Positions 24,719 to 32,740 of a stretch of 64,000 nucleotides of DNA are shown piece by piece. Position numbers and translations under genes: made by a program. How positions within the stretch are numbered: position 1 is the stretch's first letter; every line of letters begins with the position of its first letter. The notes under the pieces were generated by a model. It saw only the letters and a list, made by a program, of their open reading frames with translations. It made no database searches and had not been told where the DNA came from. The DNA is from Ectopseudomonas composti. GTDB taxonomy: Bacteria; Pseudomonadota; Gammaproteobacteria; Pseudomonadales; Pseudomonadaceae. Location of the stretch: assembly GCF_900115475.1 (NCBI RefSeq), contig NZ_FOWP01000011.1:1-64000 (forward strand). The letters are read 5' to 3'.

Positions 24719-25666
24719 TCAGACCAGGCGCGCGTCCAGGCTGTTCTGCGCCAGGCGCTTGGCCTGTGCTTCGGTCATGCCCAGGTGCTGGTGCAGGGCG
24801 GCGAAGTTCTCGCCGACGTAGCCACCGAAGTAGGCCGGGTCGTCCGAGTTCACCGTCACTTTCACGCCGCGTTCGAGCATCTCGAGGATGTTGTGCTGAC
24901 CCATGTGCTCGAACACGCACAGCTTGATGTTGGACAGCGGGCAGACGGTCAGCGGGATCTGCTCGTCGATGATGCGCTGCATCAGCCGCTCGTCTTCGAT
25001 GGCGCGCACGCCATGGTCGATGCGCTTGATCTTGAGCAGGTCCAGCGCCTCCCAGATGTATTCGGGCGGACCTTCCTCGCCGGCATGCGCCACCGCGTGC
25101 AGGCCTTCGCTGCGCGCCTTGGCGAACACCCGCTCGAACAGGCGCGGCGGGAAGCCTTTCTCCGAGCTGTCGAGGCCGACGCCGATGAAGGCGTCACGGA
25201 ACGGCATGGCCTGCTCCAGGGTCTTGAAGGCTTCTTCTTCGGGCAGGTGACGCAGGAAACTGAGGATCAGGCCGTGGCTGATACCCAGTTGCTGCTCACC
25301 GTCGAGCAGCGCCTGCTGAATGCCGCGCAGTACTACCTCGAAGGGAATGCCGCGGTCGGTGTGGGTCTGCGGGTCGAAGAACGGTTCGACGTGGATGACG
25401 TTCTGCGCCTTGCAGCGTTGCAGGTAGGCCCAGGTCAGGTCGTAGAAATCCTGCTCGGTGCGCAGCACGTTGGCGCCGGCGTAATACAGGTCGAGGAATT
25501 CCTGCAGGTTGTTGAAGGCGTAGGCTGCGCGCAGGGTCTCGACGTCAGCCCAGGGCAGGGCGATCTGGTTGCGTTCGGCCAGGGCGAACAGCAACTCGGG
25601 CTCCAGCGAGCCCTCAAGGTGCAGGTGCAGTTCGGCCTTGGGCAGGGCGTTGAGCCATTCGGGCAT
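24719..25666 (-). CDS. Adenine deaminase (adenosine deaminase family, type 2)
   Basis: This 315-residue cytosolic zinc amidohydrolase converts adenine to hypoxanthine and ammonia. Metal ligands are visible in HLHLEGS (His14, His16), AHAGEEG and NSDDPAYFGG. The PAYFGG form after the metal Asp is typical of the adenine-specific subgroup, whose P. aeruginosa member PA0148 was reclassified from adenosine to adenine deaminase. It is the last gene of the purine region on this strand, 199 bases after the oxygenase gene with a repeat between. Annotation pipelines would call it add; I prefer adenine as substrate by motif and context. Confidence 0.88.
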   Translation of the reverse strand: MPEWLNALPKAELHLHLEGSLEPELLFALAERNQIALPWADVETLRAAYAFNNLQEFLDLYYAGANVLRTEQDFYDLTWAYLQRCKAQNVIHVEPFFDPQTHTDRGIPFEVVLRGIQQALLDGEQQLGISHGLILSFLRHLPEEEAFKTLEQAMPFRDAFIGVGLDSSEKGFPPRLFERVFAKARSEGLHAVAHAGEEGPPEYIWEALDLLKIKRIDHGVRAIEDERLMQRIIDEQIPLTVCPLSNIKLCVFEHMGQHNILEMLERGVKVTVNSDDPAYFGGYVGENFAALHQHLGMTEAQAKRLAQNSLDARLV

Positions 25667-25762
25667 GGTCGGTTCTCGTTGTCAGGCTTTGGGTGCGGCA
25701 AAGTTTAACCGTTGGGACAGGATCGTGCTGCGCTGGCGAGCCAGCTGCGTAGAGTGGACTGA

Positions 25763-25862
25763 TCGTTCCCTCGCTCTGCGTGGGAATGCACTTGCAGACG
25801 CTCCGCGTCTGAGGAACGCAGAGCGTCCCAGGCGGGTCTCCCACGCCGGAGCGTGGGAGCCA
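25763..25862. repeat. CTCTGCGTGGG-type intergenic repeat cluster
   Basis: About 100 bases of short inverted units (CTCTGCGTGGGAATGC, GACGCTCCGCGTC, CGCAGAGCGTCCC, CCCACGCCGGAGCGTGGG) pair with each other. The same family occurs at 44538-44625 and, in part, near 35230. It sits between the oxygenase and adenine deaminase genes. Its function is unknown. Confidence 0.8.
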
Positions 25863-25865
25863 TCA

Positions 25866-26831
25866 TCAGCCCTGCGCTTCCTCGCGCCGATAGGCATAGG
25901 TATCGGCGAAGCGCGATAGCAGGTACTGGGCGCTGGTCACTGGCGAATACTTGGCCGGGTCGTCCGCGCTGGAGCAGTTCGGTAGGCAGTCGATCAGCGT
26001 GTCGGGATGCGGCTCGGCGAAGAACGGCATGGAGTAGCGATCCACCCCTAGCGGGCTGATCACCCGGTGCGGCGTCGAGGTGTAACGGTCGTTGCTCCAG
26101 CGCGCCATCATGTCGCCGATGTTGACCACGAAGCTGCTGGCAATCGGCGGCGCGTCGATCCACTGGCCATCGCGCGCGCGCACCTGCAGGCCACCGGCAT
26201 CGTCCTGGTAGAGCAGGGTGATACAGCCGTAATCGGTGTGTGCGCCGGCACCTTGCTGGTCGGCGCTGCTGGCGGTGTGGCGTGGCGGATAGTGGATCAT
26301 GCGCAGCACGCTGATCGGCTCATGGAAGCGCGCGTCGAAGAAGTCGTGCTCGATGTCCAGCGCCATGGCCATGGCGCGTAGCAGGGTCTTGGCCAGCGCC
26401 TGCATATCGGCGTAGTGCTGCTCCATCAGCGCGGCCCAACCAGGCATCTCCGGGTGACGATTAGGCCCGCGCAGTGGTTTGCCGGCCAGCACCTCGGGGT
26501 GATCGGCGGGCATGTGGAAACCCATGTCGAAGGTTTCCTTGAGGTCGCTCGGCTTGCTCGGGTCGAGCTGTTCGGTGGCGATGGCGCCGTAGCCACGGTG
26601 GTGGGCAGTCTGGGTGATGTCGATCTTGAGTTTGTCGTCGTCGGGCAGGGCGAAGAAGGTCTTTGCCGCACTGAGCAGGTCGTCGATGCGTTCGGCGCTG
26701 ATGGGGTGGCCGACGATGTAGAAGAAGCCCCAGTCGCGGCAGGCGCGGTCGATGGCCTCGGCCACGGCGGGCCAGGCCGATGCGTCGTCGGCGTAGAGGG
26801 GGGCGATGTCGATGATGGGTAGGCTGTTCAT
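25866..26831 (-). CDS. 2-oxoglutarate/Fe(II)-dependent oxygenase, isopenicillin N synthase family
   Basis: This is a 321-residue non-heme iron dioxygenase. The start at 26831 has GGAGC seven bases upstream. The N-terminal DIOX_N domain contains RACRDWGFFYIVGHPI, and the iron triad sits in HTDYG (His and Asp) and TPHRVISP (His), with the RYSMPFF arginine for 2-oxoglutarate. It lies inside a purine-uptake and deamination cluster, and a relative occupies the corresponding site in P. aeruginosa (PA0147, from memory). An oxidation of a purine base or its N-alkyl derivative is a reasonable hypothesis, but no substrate is demonstrated. Confidence 0.87.
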   Translation of the reverse strand: MNSLPIIDIAPLYADDASAWPAVAEAIDRACRDWGFFYIVGHPISAERIDDLLSAAKTFFALPDDDKLKIDITQTAHHRGYGAIATEQLDPSKPSDLKETFDMGFHMPADHPEVLAGKPLRGPNRHPEMPGWAALMEQHYADMQALAKTLLRAMAMALDIEHDFFDARFHEPISVLRMIHYPPRHTASSADQQGAGAHTDYGCITLLYQDDAGGLQVRARDGQWIDAPPIASSFVVNIGDMMARWSNDRYTSTPHRVISPLGVDRYSMPFFAEPHPDTLIDCLPNCSSADDPAKYSPVTSAQYLLSRFADTYAYRREEAQG

Positions 26832-27008
26832 AAAAGCTCCGGGGTGTTGCTGCGAGTCTTCTCGTACCCAGGGCAGCGAAAAAGGATGCTTCTGCTGAAG
26901 CGTCCCCTTGATGCGGTTCTGCCAGTGGCAGGGACGGCATCGGTAGGTGCCAGGCGGCGGGTTGCACCCGTCCTGCAGACCGTAGGGCGCGTGCAACCCG
27001 TCAGCCGC

Positions 27009-28091
27009 TTACTTCGGCATTTCGGCCTTCACGTTTTCCACGTAGTAGTTCATCGAGGCCAGCTCGGCGTTGGTCGCACTCACGCCCTCGGCGATGCGTA
27101 CCGCACCACTTTGGTCCTTGATCGGGCCGGTGAAGGGGTGGAACGCGCCGCTGCGAATGTCGGCGATGATCTGCTCGGCCTCGCTTTTCACGTCAGCCGG
27201 CACCAGGTCGCTGATCGGCAGTTCGATGGTGTCTTCGGCCAGACCGCCCCAGAAATCCTGCGGCTGCCAGGTGCCGTCGATCACCGCCTGGGTGGACTTG
27301 ATGTAGTGCGGGCCCCAGTCGTTGACGATGGAGGTGAGCACGGCCTTCGGTCCGAAGTGGGCCATGTCCGAGGCGTAGCCGACGGAGTAGATGCCGCGAC
27401 GCTCGGCAGTCTGGATCGGCGCCGGGCTGTCGGTGTGCTGGAACATCACGTCCACGCCCTGGTCGATCAGTGCGTTGGCGGCGTCGGACTCCTTGCCCGG
27501 ATCGAACCAGGTGTTGACCCACACCACCTTGATCTCGGTGCCGGGGTTGTACTTGTCCAGCGCCAGCTGGATGGCATTGATATCGCGGATCACCTCGGGG
27601 ATCGGGAAGGAGGCGATGTAACCGACCTTCTTGGTCTTGGTCATCTTCGCCGCGAGGAAGCCGCCGACGTAGCGGCCTTCATAGGAGCGCGACAGGTAGG
27701 TGCCAACGTTCTTGTCCTGCTTGTAGCCGGTGGCGTGCTCGAAGGTCACCTTGGGGAATTGTTTGGCCACCTTGATGGTCGGGTTCATGTAGCCGAAGGA
27801 GGTGGTGAAGATCAGGTCGAAACCACCCTTGGCCATGTTGCGAATCACCCGCTCGGCGTCGGCGCCTTCCGGCACGTTCTCGACGAAGCTGGTGGTGACC
27901 TTGTCGCCCATTTCCTTGATCAGCATCTGCCGGCCTTGTTCGTGCTGGTAGGTCCAGCCGTGGTCGCCGATGGGGCCGATGTAAACGAAGCCGACCTTCA
28001 GCGGATCGGCGGCGGAGGCGCTGAGCATGGCGCCAAAGCCCAGGGCGGCGACGAGGGTGCGCAGCAGCGGTTTCTTGCTCTTCTCGAACAT
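27009..28091 (-). CDS. BMP-family ABC transporter substrate-binding protein (purine/nucleoside)
   Basis: This 360-residue periplasmic binding protein of the BMP/PnrA family captures purine nucleosides or bases for the ABC importer encoded at 30.7-34.3 kb. The start at 28091 leaves a signal peptide cleaved after LSASA. There is no lipobox, unlike the lipoprotein members. Family features are KVGFVYIGPIGDHGW, RNMAKGGFDLIFTTSFG and QHTDSPAP. It is separated from the upstream deaminase gene by 276 bases holding a short repeat, so it probably has its own promoter. The substrate is inferred from the flanking purine deaminases. Confidence 0.9.
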   Translation of the reverse strand: MFEKSKKPLLRTLVAALGFGAMLSASAADPLKVGFVYIGPIGDHGWTYQHEQGRQMLIKEMGDKVTTSFVENVPEGADAERVIRNMAKGGFDLIFTTSFGYMNPTIKVAKQFPKVTFEHATGYKQDKNVGTYLSRSYEGRYVGGFLAAKMTKTKKVGYIASFPIPEVIRDINAIQLALDKYNPGTEIKVVWVNTWFDPGKESDAANALIDQGVDVMFQHTDSPAPIQTAERRGIYSVGYASDMAHFGPKAVLTSIVNDWGPHYIKSTQAVIDGTWQPQDFWGGLAEDTIELPISDLVPADVKSEAEQIIADIRSGAFHPFTGPIKDQSGAVRIAEGVSATNAELASMNYYVENVKAEMPK

Positions 28092-28306
28092 GGTGGGTGC
28101 AGCTCCAGTCTTGGTATTGGGATGGCCGTTGGTTGGCTGATCCCATGACTGCAAAAAGCTGACCAACAAGACAGATAGCGGTATTGCTGCCGTTCTGGCT
28201 GCTGGCCTTACTCGATGCTGGAGCTGGATTGGTGCGTGGTGTTGTGACGTGCCGTGTTGTGGTGCGTAAAGAATGATTGTTCGGTCGATTAATCGCTGAT
28301 CTGCTC

Positions 28307-28327
28307 GTAGGGTGCGCCGTGCGCACC
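28307..28327. repeat. GTAGGGTGCGC/GCGCACC short palindromic repeat
   Basis: A second copy of the 21-base palindromic repeat lies between the BMP and deaminase genes; see also 7225, 34420 and 58618. Confidence 0.75.
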
Positions 28328-28367
28328 TTGGTTCACCAGCGCGCACGGCTCACCCTGCGGATCGTCC

Positions 28368-29723
28368 TCAGCCGTTGATCAGCTCACGCGCCGCCTGACG
28401 GTGATCGGCGATCAGCTGCGCCACGTCCAACCCTTCGATCTGCCCATCGATGACGCGCCAGGTGCCGCCGATCATCATCCGGTCGGCGCGGTCGGCACCG
28501 CACAGCAGCAGCGCGGAAAGTGGATCGTGGCTGCCGGAGAAACGCAGCTCATCGAGCTTGAACAGCGCCAGGTCGGCCTGCTTGCCCACTGCCAACTCGC
28601 CGATATCGCTGCGCCCCAGCAGTTTCGCCGAGCCCTTGCTGGCCCAGCCGAGCACGCGCTGCGGGGTGATCTGCTCGGCGCCGTAGCGCAGGCGCTGGAT
28701 GTAGAGCGCCTGGCGCGCCTCGAGGATCATGTTCGAGGCATCGTTGGAGGCCGAACCGTCGACGCCCAGGCCCAGCGGCGCACCGGCGGCTTCCAGCTCG
28801 ACACTGGGGCAGATGCCCGAGGCCAGGCGCATGTTGGAGCTGGGGCAATGGCAGATGCCAGTGCCGGCAGCGCCCAGGCGGGTGATCTCGTCAGGGTTGA
28901 AATGGATGCCATGGGCCAACCAGGTACGCGGGCCGAGCCAGCCGACGCTGTCCAGGTAATCCACGGTGCGCAGGCCGAAGCGCTGTAGGCAGAAGTCTTC
29001 CTCGTCGAGGGTTTCGGCCAGGTGAGTGTGCAGGCGCACGTCCAGTTCCTCGGCCAGTTCGGCGCTCTGGCGCATGATGTCCTGAGTCACCGAGAAGGGC
29101 GAGCAGGGCGCCAGGGCAATCTGGATCTGCGCGCCATCGCCGCGCTGGTGGTACTGGCCGATCAGACGCTGGCTGTCCGCCAGGATCACCTCACCCTGCT
29201 GCACCGTCTGCTGCGGCGGCAGGCCACCGTCGGCTTCGCCCAGGCTCATCGAACCGCGGGTGAGCATGGCGCGCATGCCCAGTTCGCGGACTGCTTCGAC
29301 CTGCACATCGATGGCATTCTCCAGGCCGCCGGGGAACAGGTAATGGTGATCGGCGGCCGTGCTGCAGCCGGACAGCAACAGTTCGGCCAGCGCCACCTTG
29401 CTGGCCAGCGCCAGTTTCTCCGGGGTGAGGCGTGCCCAGACCGGGTAGAGCGTTTTCAGCCAGGGGAACAGCGGCTGGTTGACCACCGGCGCCCAGGCGC
29501 GGGTGAGGGTCTGGTAGAAGTGATGATGAGTGTTGATCAGCCCCGGCAGCATCACGTGCTCGCGGGCATCGAACACCTGCTGGCAGGGAGTGGCAGGTTG
29601 CTGACCAGCGCCGAGCACTTCAGCGATGCGGCCATCCTCGATCACCAGACCACCGGAAGCGTCCAGGTCGTTGGCGGTGAATATGGCGAGGGGGTTCTTG
29701 ATCCAGATACGGGTAGCTGCCAT
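28368..29723 (-). CDS. 8-oxoguanine deaminase (amidohydrolase)
   Basis: This 451-residue amidohydrolase is related to P. aeruginosa PA0142, which deaminates 8-oxoguanine to uric acid and also isocytosine-like rings. Metal ligands are in NTHHHFYQT, HTHLAET and AHGIHF, and the catalytic Asp is in GLGVDGSASND. The C-terminal beta-domain ends GTWRVIDGQIEGLD. It lies in a purine region with transporter, oxygenase and adenine deaminase. The 8-oxoguanine assignment rests on resemblance to PA0142 and on gene order. Guanine deaminase or S-adenosylhomocysteine/atrazine-chlorohydrolase-like enzymes are the nearest alternatives. Confidence 0.85.
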   Translation of the reverse strand: MAATRIWIKNPLAIFTANDLDASGGLVIEDGRIAEVLGAGQQPATPCQQVFDAREHVMLPGLINTHHHFYQTLTRAWAPVVNQPLFPWLKTLYPVWARLTPEKLALASKVALAELLLSGCSTAADHHYLFPGGLENAIDVQVEAVRELGMRAMLTRGSMSLGEADGGLPPQQTVQQGEVILADSQRLIGQYHQRGDGAQIQIALAPCSPFSVTQDIMRQSAELAEELDVRLHTHLAETLDEEDFCLQRFGLRTVDYLDSVGWLGPRTWLAHGIHFNPDEITRLGAAGTGICHCPSSNMRLASGICPSVELEAAGAPLGLGVDGSASNDASNMILEARQALYIQRLRYGAEQITPQRVLGWASKGSAKLLGRSDIGELAVGKQADLALFKLDELRFSGSHDPLSALLLCGADRADRMMIGGTWRVIDGQIEGLDVAQLIADHRQAARELING

Positions 29724-29849
29724 GAGCAGGCTCCTCTGAGGTTGATGTCAGGTAAGCCAGCTCAGTGTTGACCCTGTCTGCTGATCCAGGTGCGTCGGAA
29801 TCGACGTGCGCGGAAGATAGCTGACTTTCTGGTCAGCATGCAATCCGTG

Positions 29850-30200
29850 TCAGGCACGCAGCGGGCAGGTCGTTGCCAGGCGCTGCAGCAGGTCGCTGCG
29901 CAATTGCTGCAACTCGTCGATGCGACTCTCGATCAGCGCCAGCTTGTCCTGTAGCAGTTGAGTCACGGCCTGATCCGGGTCGCTGGCTTGCCACAGGCCG
30001 CCGACATGCTGACCGATTTCGCCGAGGCTGAAACCCAGGCGCTGCGCAGTCTTGATGTAGATGACCAGCTGCACCATCTCGGCAGGGTAGTCGCGATAGC
30101 CATTGGCATTGCGCCGCGCGGCGATCAGCCCACGTTGCTCGTAGAAACGCAGGGTGTCGCGGCTCACGTCGCAGGCCTCGGCCAGTTCTCCGATTCGCAT
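29850..30200 (-). CDS. MerR-family transcriptional regulator
   Basis: This is a 116-residue MerR regulator. Starting at 30200, the helix-turn-helix MRIGELAEACDVSRDTLRFYEQRGLI is in place (here split: MRIGELAEACDVSRD, then TLRFYEQRGLI), then the dimerisation coiled coil (about residues 75-110) and a short tail with one cysteine (TTCPLRA). Too few cysteines are conserved to identify a metal sensor; it resembles the small organic-stress MerR subgroup. It is divergent from a four-TM membrane gene, with a MerR-type promoter of long spacer between them. Confidence 0.88.
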   Translation of the reverse strand: MRIGELAEACDVSRDTLRFYEQRGLIAARRNANGYRDYPAEMVQLVIYIKTAQRLGFSLGEIGQHVGGLWQASDPDQAVTQLLQDKLALIESRIDELQQLRSDLLQRLATTCPLRA

Positions 30201-30219
30201 CTTTTCGCTCGGTAGGGTG

Positions 30220-30250
30220 TTGACCTTGGAGCATACTCCAGGCCTTAGCC
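30220..30250 (+). promoter_or_regulatory. MerR-type promoter/operator with 19-bp spacer
   Basis: A -35 box TTGACC (30220-30225) and a -10-like TTAGCC (30245-30250) are separated by 19 bases, longer than the normal 17. The spacer contains the dyad CTTGGAGcatACTCCAGG (30225-30242). This is the hallmark of promoters twisted open by MerR-family activators. It faces the membrane gene at 30283. Confidence 0.75.
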
Positions 30251-30282
30251 TGGGTGCTCCTTCGATGATTGGAGCAACACCC

Positions 30283-30747
30283 ATGTGGACCCCCGAGCAC
30301 TACCGCCGCCTGGTGCGGGCCAGCGGCTGGTACGACCTGCTGGTGACCGCCGCCTTCGTCACGCCCTGGAGTTTCATGGCGTTGCACGGCCTGCTGCAAA
30401 ACCTACATCACGGCCTTGGCCTACCCGGCATGCTGCCGCCTTTCGAGCCGATGCATATGCTGCTGGCCAACCTGATGGGCTCGATCGTCTGCGTCTGGTC
30501 GGTGCTGCGTATCCGTGACCCGCAAGCGGTATTCGGCCGCTATGATGCGGCCGGTCGCCTGCTGTTCTCCACCTGGCAGGTGTACGCATTGATGCAGGGC
30601 GCGACGCCGCTAATCGCGATCTTCCTGGTCTTCGAACTGGCCTGGGGCGTGGCGCAGTTGTGGCCGGTGAGGGCGTCGTCCTTCGCTCTCAATGCCCCGG
30701 CTGCCATGGCTGGCCCAGCGATACCGGCGCATACAGGCGGGTTTTGA
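30283..30747 (+). CDS. Four-TM membrane protein of unknown function, MerR-controlled
   Basis: This 154-residue protein has hydrophobic helices at about residues 17-35, 57-77, 88-103 and 112-130. It starts with ATG 30283, preceded by TGGAG. It has no recognised catalytic motif; the first helix follows LVRASGWYDLLVTAAF, a pattern seen in small DoxX-like or hypothetical Pseudomonas membrane proteins. The last 59 bases overlap the 3' end of a convergent ABC permease gene, so the polar tail (ALNAPAAMAGPAIPAHTGGF) may be dispensable. It is expected to be induced through the upstream MerR promoter. Confidence 0.7.
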   Translation: MWTPEHYRRLVRASGWYDLLVTAAFVTPWSFMALHGLLQNLHHGLGLPGMLPPFEPMHMLLANLMGSIVCVWSVLRIRDPQAVFGRYDAAGRLLFSTWQVYALMQGATPLIAIFLVFELAWGVAQLWPVRASSFALNAPAAMAGPAIPAHTGGF

Positions 30748-31615
30748 TCGCATCACGCGAGAGCAGGACCAGCACCACGATGGTGGCCACATACGGCAGC
30801 ATGGCCAGCAGGTTCGACGGGATCGACAGGCCGATGCCCTGCGCCACCAGGTGGAGGATGCTGGCCAGGCCGAACAGATAGGCGCCGAGCAGCACACGGA
30901 ATACGCGCCAACTGGCGAACACCACCAGCGCCAGGGCGATCCAGCCACGCCCGGCGGTCATGTTCTCCGCCCACATCGGCGTGTAGGCCAGCGACAGATA
31001 GCCGCCCGCCAAACCAGCCATGGCGCCGCCGAACAGCACCGCAAGGGTGCGCACGCGCAGTACCGGCAGGCCTATGGCGCTGGCGGCGTCCGGGTTTTCG
31101 CCAACGGCCTGGATGATCAGGCCGATGCGGCTTTTCAGCAGCACCCAGGCCACCAGCGCAAAAAGCGCGAAGGACAGGTAGATCAGCACGTCCTGGGCGA
31201 ACAGCATGCGCCCGATCAGCGGAATATCGGACAGTAGCGGAATGACGATCGGCTCGAAACCTGACAGCGGTTTGCCGACCCAGGCGGCGCCGACGAAGGT
31301 GGACAGGCTGACGCCGAAGATGGTCAGGGCCAGGCCGGTGGCCACCTGGTTGGCGTTGAAACCCAGCGCCACGGCAGCGAACAGCAGTGACAGCAGCATG
31401 CCGGCGACGATGGCCAGCAATACGCCGAGCCACAGGCTGCCGGTGCTGAAGGCGACGATAAAACCGATCACCGCGCCGAACAGCATCATGCCTTCCTGGC
31501 CGAGGTTGAGCACGCCGCTCTTCTCGCACACCAGCTCGCCCAGGGCCACCAATAGCAGCGGCGTGCCGGTGCGCACCATGGCGTAGAAAATATTGGTCAA
31601 CAGATCGAGATCCAT
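30689..31615 (-). CDS. ABC transporter permease (purine/nucleoside, YufQ/NupQ type)
   Basis: This is a 308-residue permease of the branched-chain / ribose-type ABC superfamily (BPD_transp_2), with about eight to ten membrane helices. The conserved QEGMMLFGAVIGF and the cytoplasmic loop GENPDAASAIGLPV contact the ATPase. The start at 31615 follows a good ribosome site; an upstream ATG twelve codons away is not used. It is 16 bases after the second permease. The overlap of its 3' end with the opposite-strand membrane gene shows that something was placed directly behind this operon. Confidence 0.88.
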   Translation of the reverse strand: MDLDLLTNIFYAMVRTGTPLLLVALGELVCEKSGVLNLGQEGMMLFGAVIGFIVAFSTGSLWLGVLLAIVAGMLLSLLFAAVALGFNANQVATGLALTIFGVSLSTFVGAAWVGKPLSGFEPIVIPLLSDIPLIGRMLFAQDVLIYLSFALFALVAWVLLKSRIGLIIQAVGENPDAASAIGLPVLRVRTLAVLFGGAMAGLAGGYLSLAYTPMWAENMTAGRGWIALALVVFASWRVFRVLLGAYLFGLASILHLVAQGIGLSIPSNLLAMLPYVATIVVLVLLSRDAIKTRLYAPVSLGQPWQPGH

Positions 31616-31631
31616 GGGGTTTCCTTGGCGT

Positions 31632-32729
31632 TCAGGTGGTAGCTTCGGCAAGCGTTTCGCGGCGTGTCCATTTCCACTTCAGCCGTGGCCGGTAGAGGAT
31701 CAACACGTCACAGGCCAGCAGGTAGAACAGCATCATCCCTTGGAACAGTTGGGTGATCGCCTGCGGCAGATTCAGGTTCATCTGCGCGTTCTCGCCACCC
31801 AGGTACAGCAGCGCCATCAGCAGGCTGGCAAATAGAATACCGAGCGGATTGAGCCGCCCGAGAAAGGCCACGGTGATCGCCGCGTAGCCGTAGCCGGGCG
31901 AGACCTGTGGCACCAGTTGACCAATCGGCCCGGCCACTTCGCCGACACCCGCCATGCCGGCCAGGGCGCCGCTGACCAGCAGGGCGAACCACACCAGGCG
32001 CTTCTCGCGAAAGCCGACGAAACCGGCGGCGCGCTTGTCCAGACCCAGTACCTTGATCTGGAAACCAAGAAAGCTCTTGTGCAGCAGCACCCACACCGCC
32101 ACCAGGGCCAGCAGCGCCAGGTACAGGCCGCCGTGCAGGCGCCCGTCCTCGCTGACCAGCGGCAGGCGGCTGGCATCGCCGAACATGGCCGACTCGGGGA
32201 AGTTGAAGCCTGCCGGGTCTTTCAGCGGGCCATGCACGAAGAACAGCAGCAGGTTCAACGCGATGTAGTTGAGCATGATGCTGGTGAGGATTTCGTTGGC
32301 GTTGAACTGTGTGCGCAGCCAGGCGGTAAGCCCGGCCCAGGCCGCGCCGGCGCAGGTGCCGGCCAGCACTACCCAGGCCAGCGCCCAGCGGCTGTCCCAG
32401 TCGATCAGTTGCAGGGCCGTGGCGCTGCCGGCCAGGGCGCCGATCAGCAGTTGGCCTTCAGCACCGATGTTCCAGATGCGCGCCTGGTAGGCGACCGCCA
32501 GGCCGAGGGCGCACAGCAGGATTGGCAGCGCCTTGACCAGCAGTTCGGACACGCCGTACCAGTCGCTGACCGGGGCGATCAGCAGGGTGTGCAGGGTCTC
32601 CAGCGGGTCATGGCCGAGCAGGGTGAACAGCAGTACGCCGCTCACCAAGGTCAGTACGGCGGCCAGCAGCGGCGACAGCCAGAGCATGGGGCGCGACTCT
32701 TGGCCACGCGGTTCCAGGGATAACAGCAT
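31632..32729 (-). CDS. ABC transporter permease (purine/nucleoside, YufP/NupP type)
   Basis: This is a 365-residue inner-membrane permease pairing with the 308-residue permease downstream. The features I recognise are LLVKALPILLCALGLAVAY near the N-terminus, the GAEGQLLIGALAG loop, and GLDKRAAGFVGF before the second half. CGGAG precedes the start at 32729. It lies 11 bases after the ATPase gene, in the order ATPase-permease-permease. It would import a purine or nucleoside delivered by the BMP-type protein encoded at 27.0-28.1 kb. Confidence 0.88.
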   Translation of the reverse strand: MLLSLEPRGQESRPMLWLSPLLAAVLTLVSGVLLFTLLGHDPLETLHTLLIAPVSDWYGVSELLVKALPILLCALGLAVAYQARIWNIGAEGQLLIGALAGSATALQLIDWDSRWALAWVVLAGTCAGAAWAGLTAWLRTQFNANEILTSIMLNYIALNLLLFFVHGPLKDPAGFNFPESAMFGDASRLPLVSEDGRLHGGLYLALLALVAVWVLLHKSFLGFQIKVLGLDKRAAGFVGFREKRLVWFALLVSGALAGMAGVGEVAGPIGQLVPQVSPGYGYAAITVAFLGRLNPLGILFASLLMALLYLGGENAQMNLNLPQAITQLFQGMMLFYLLACDVLILYRPRLKWKWTRRETLAEATT

Positions 32730-32740
32730 GACGGGCTCCG

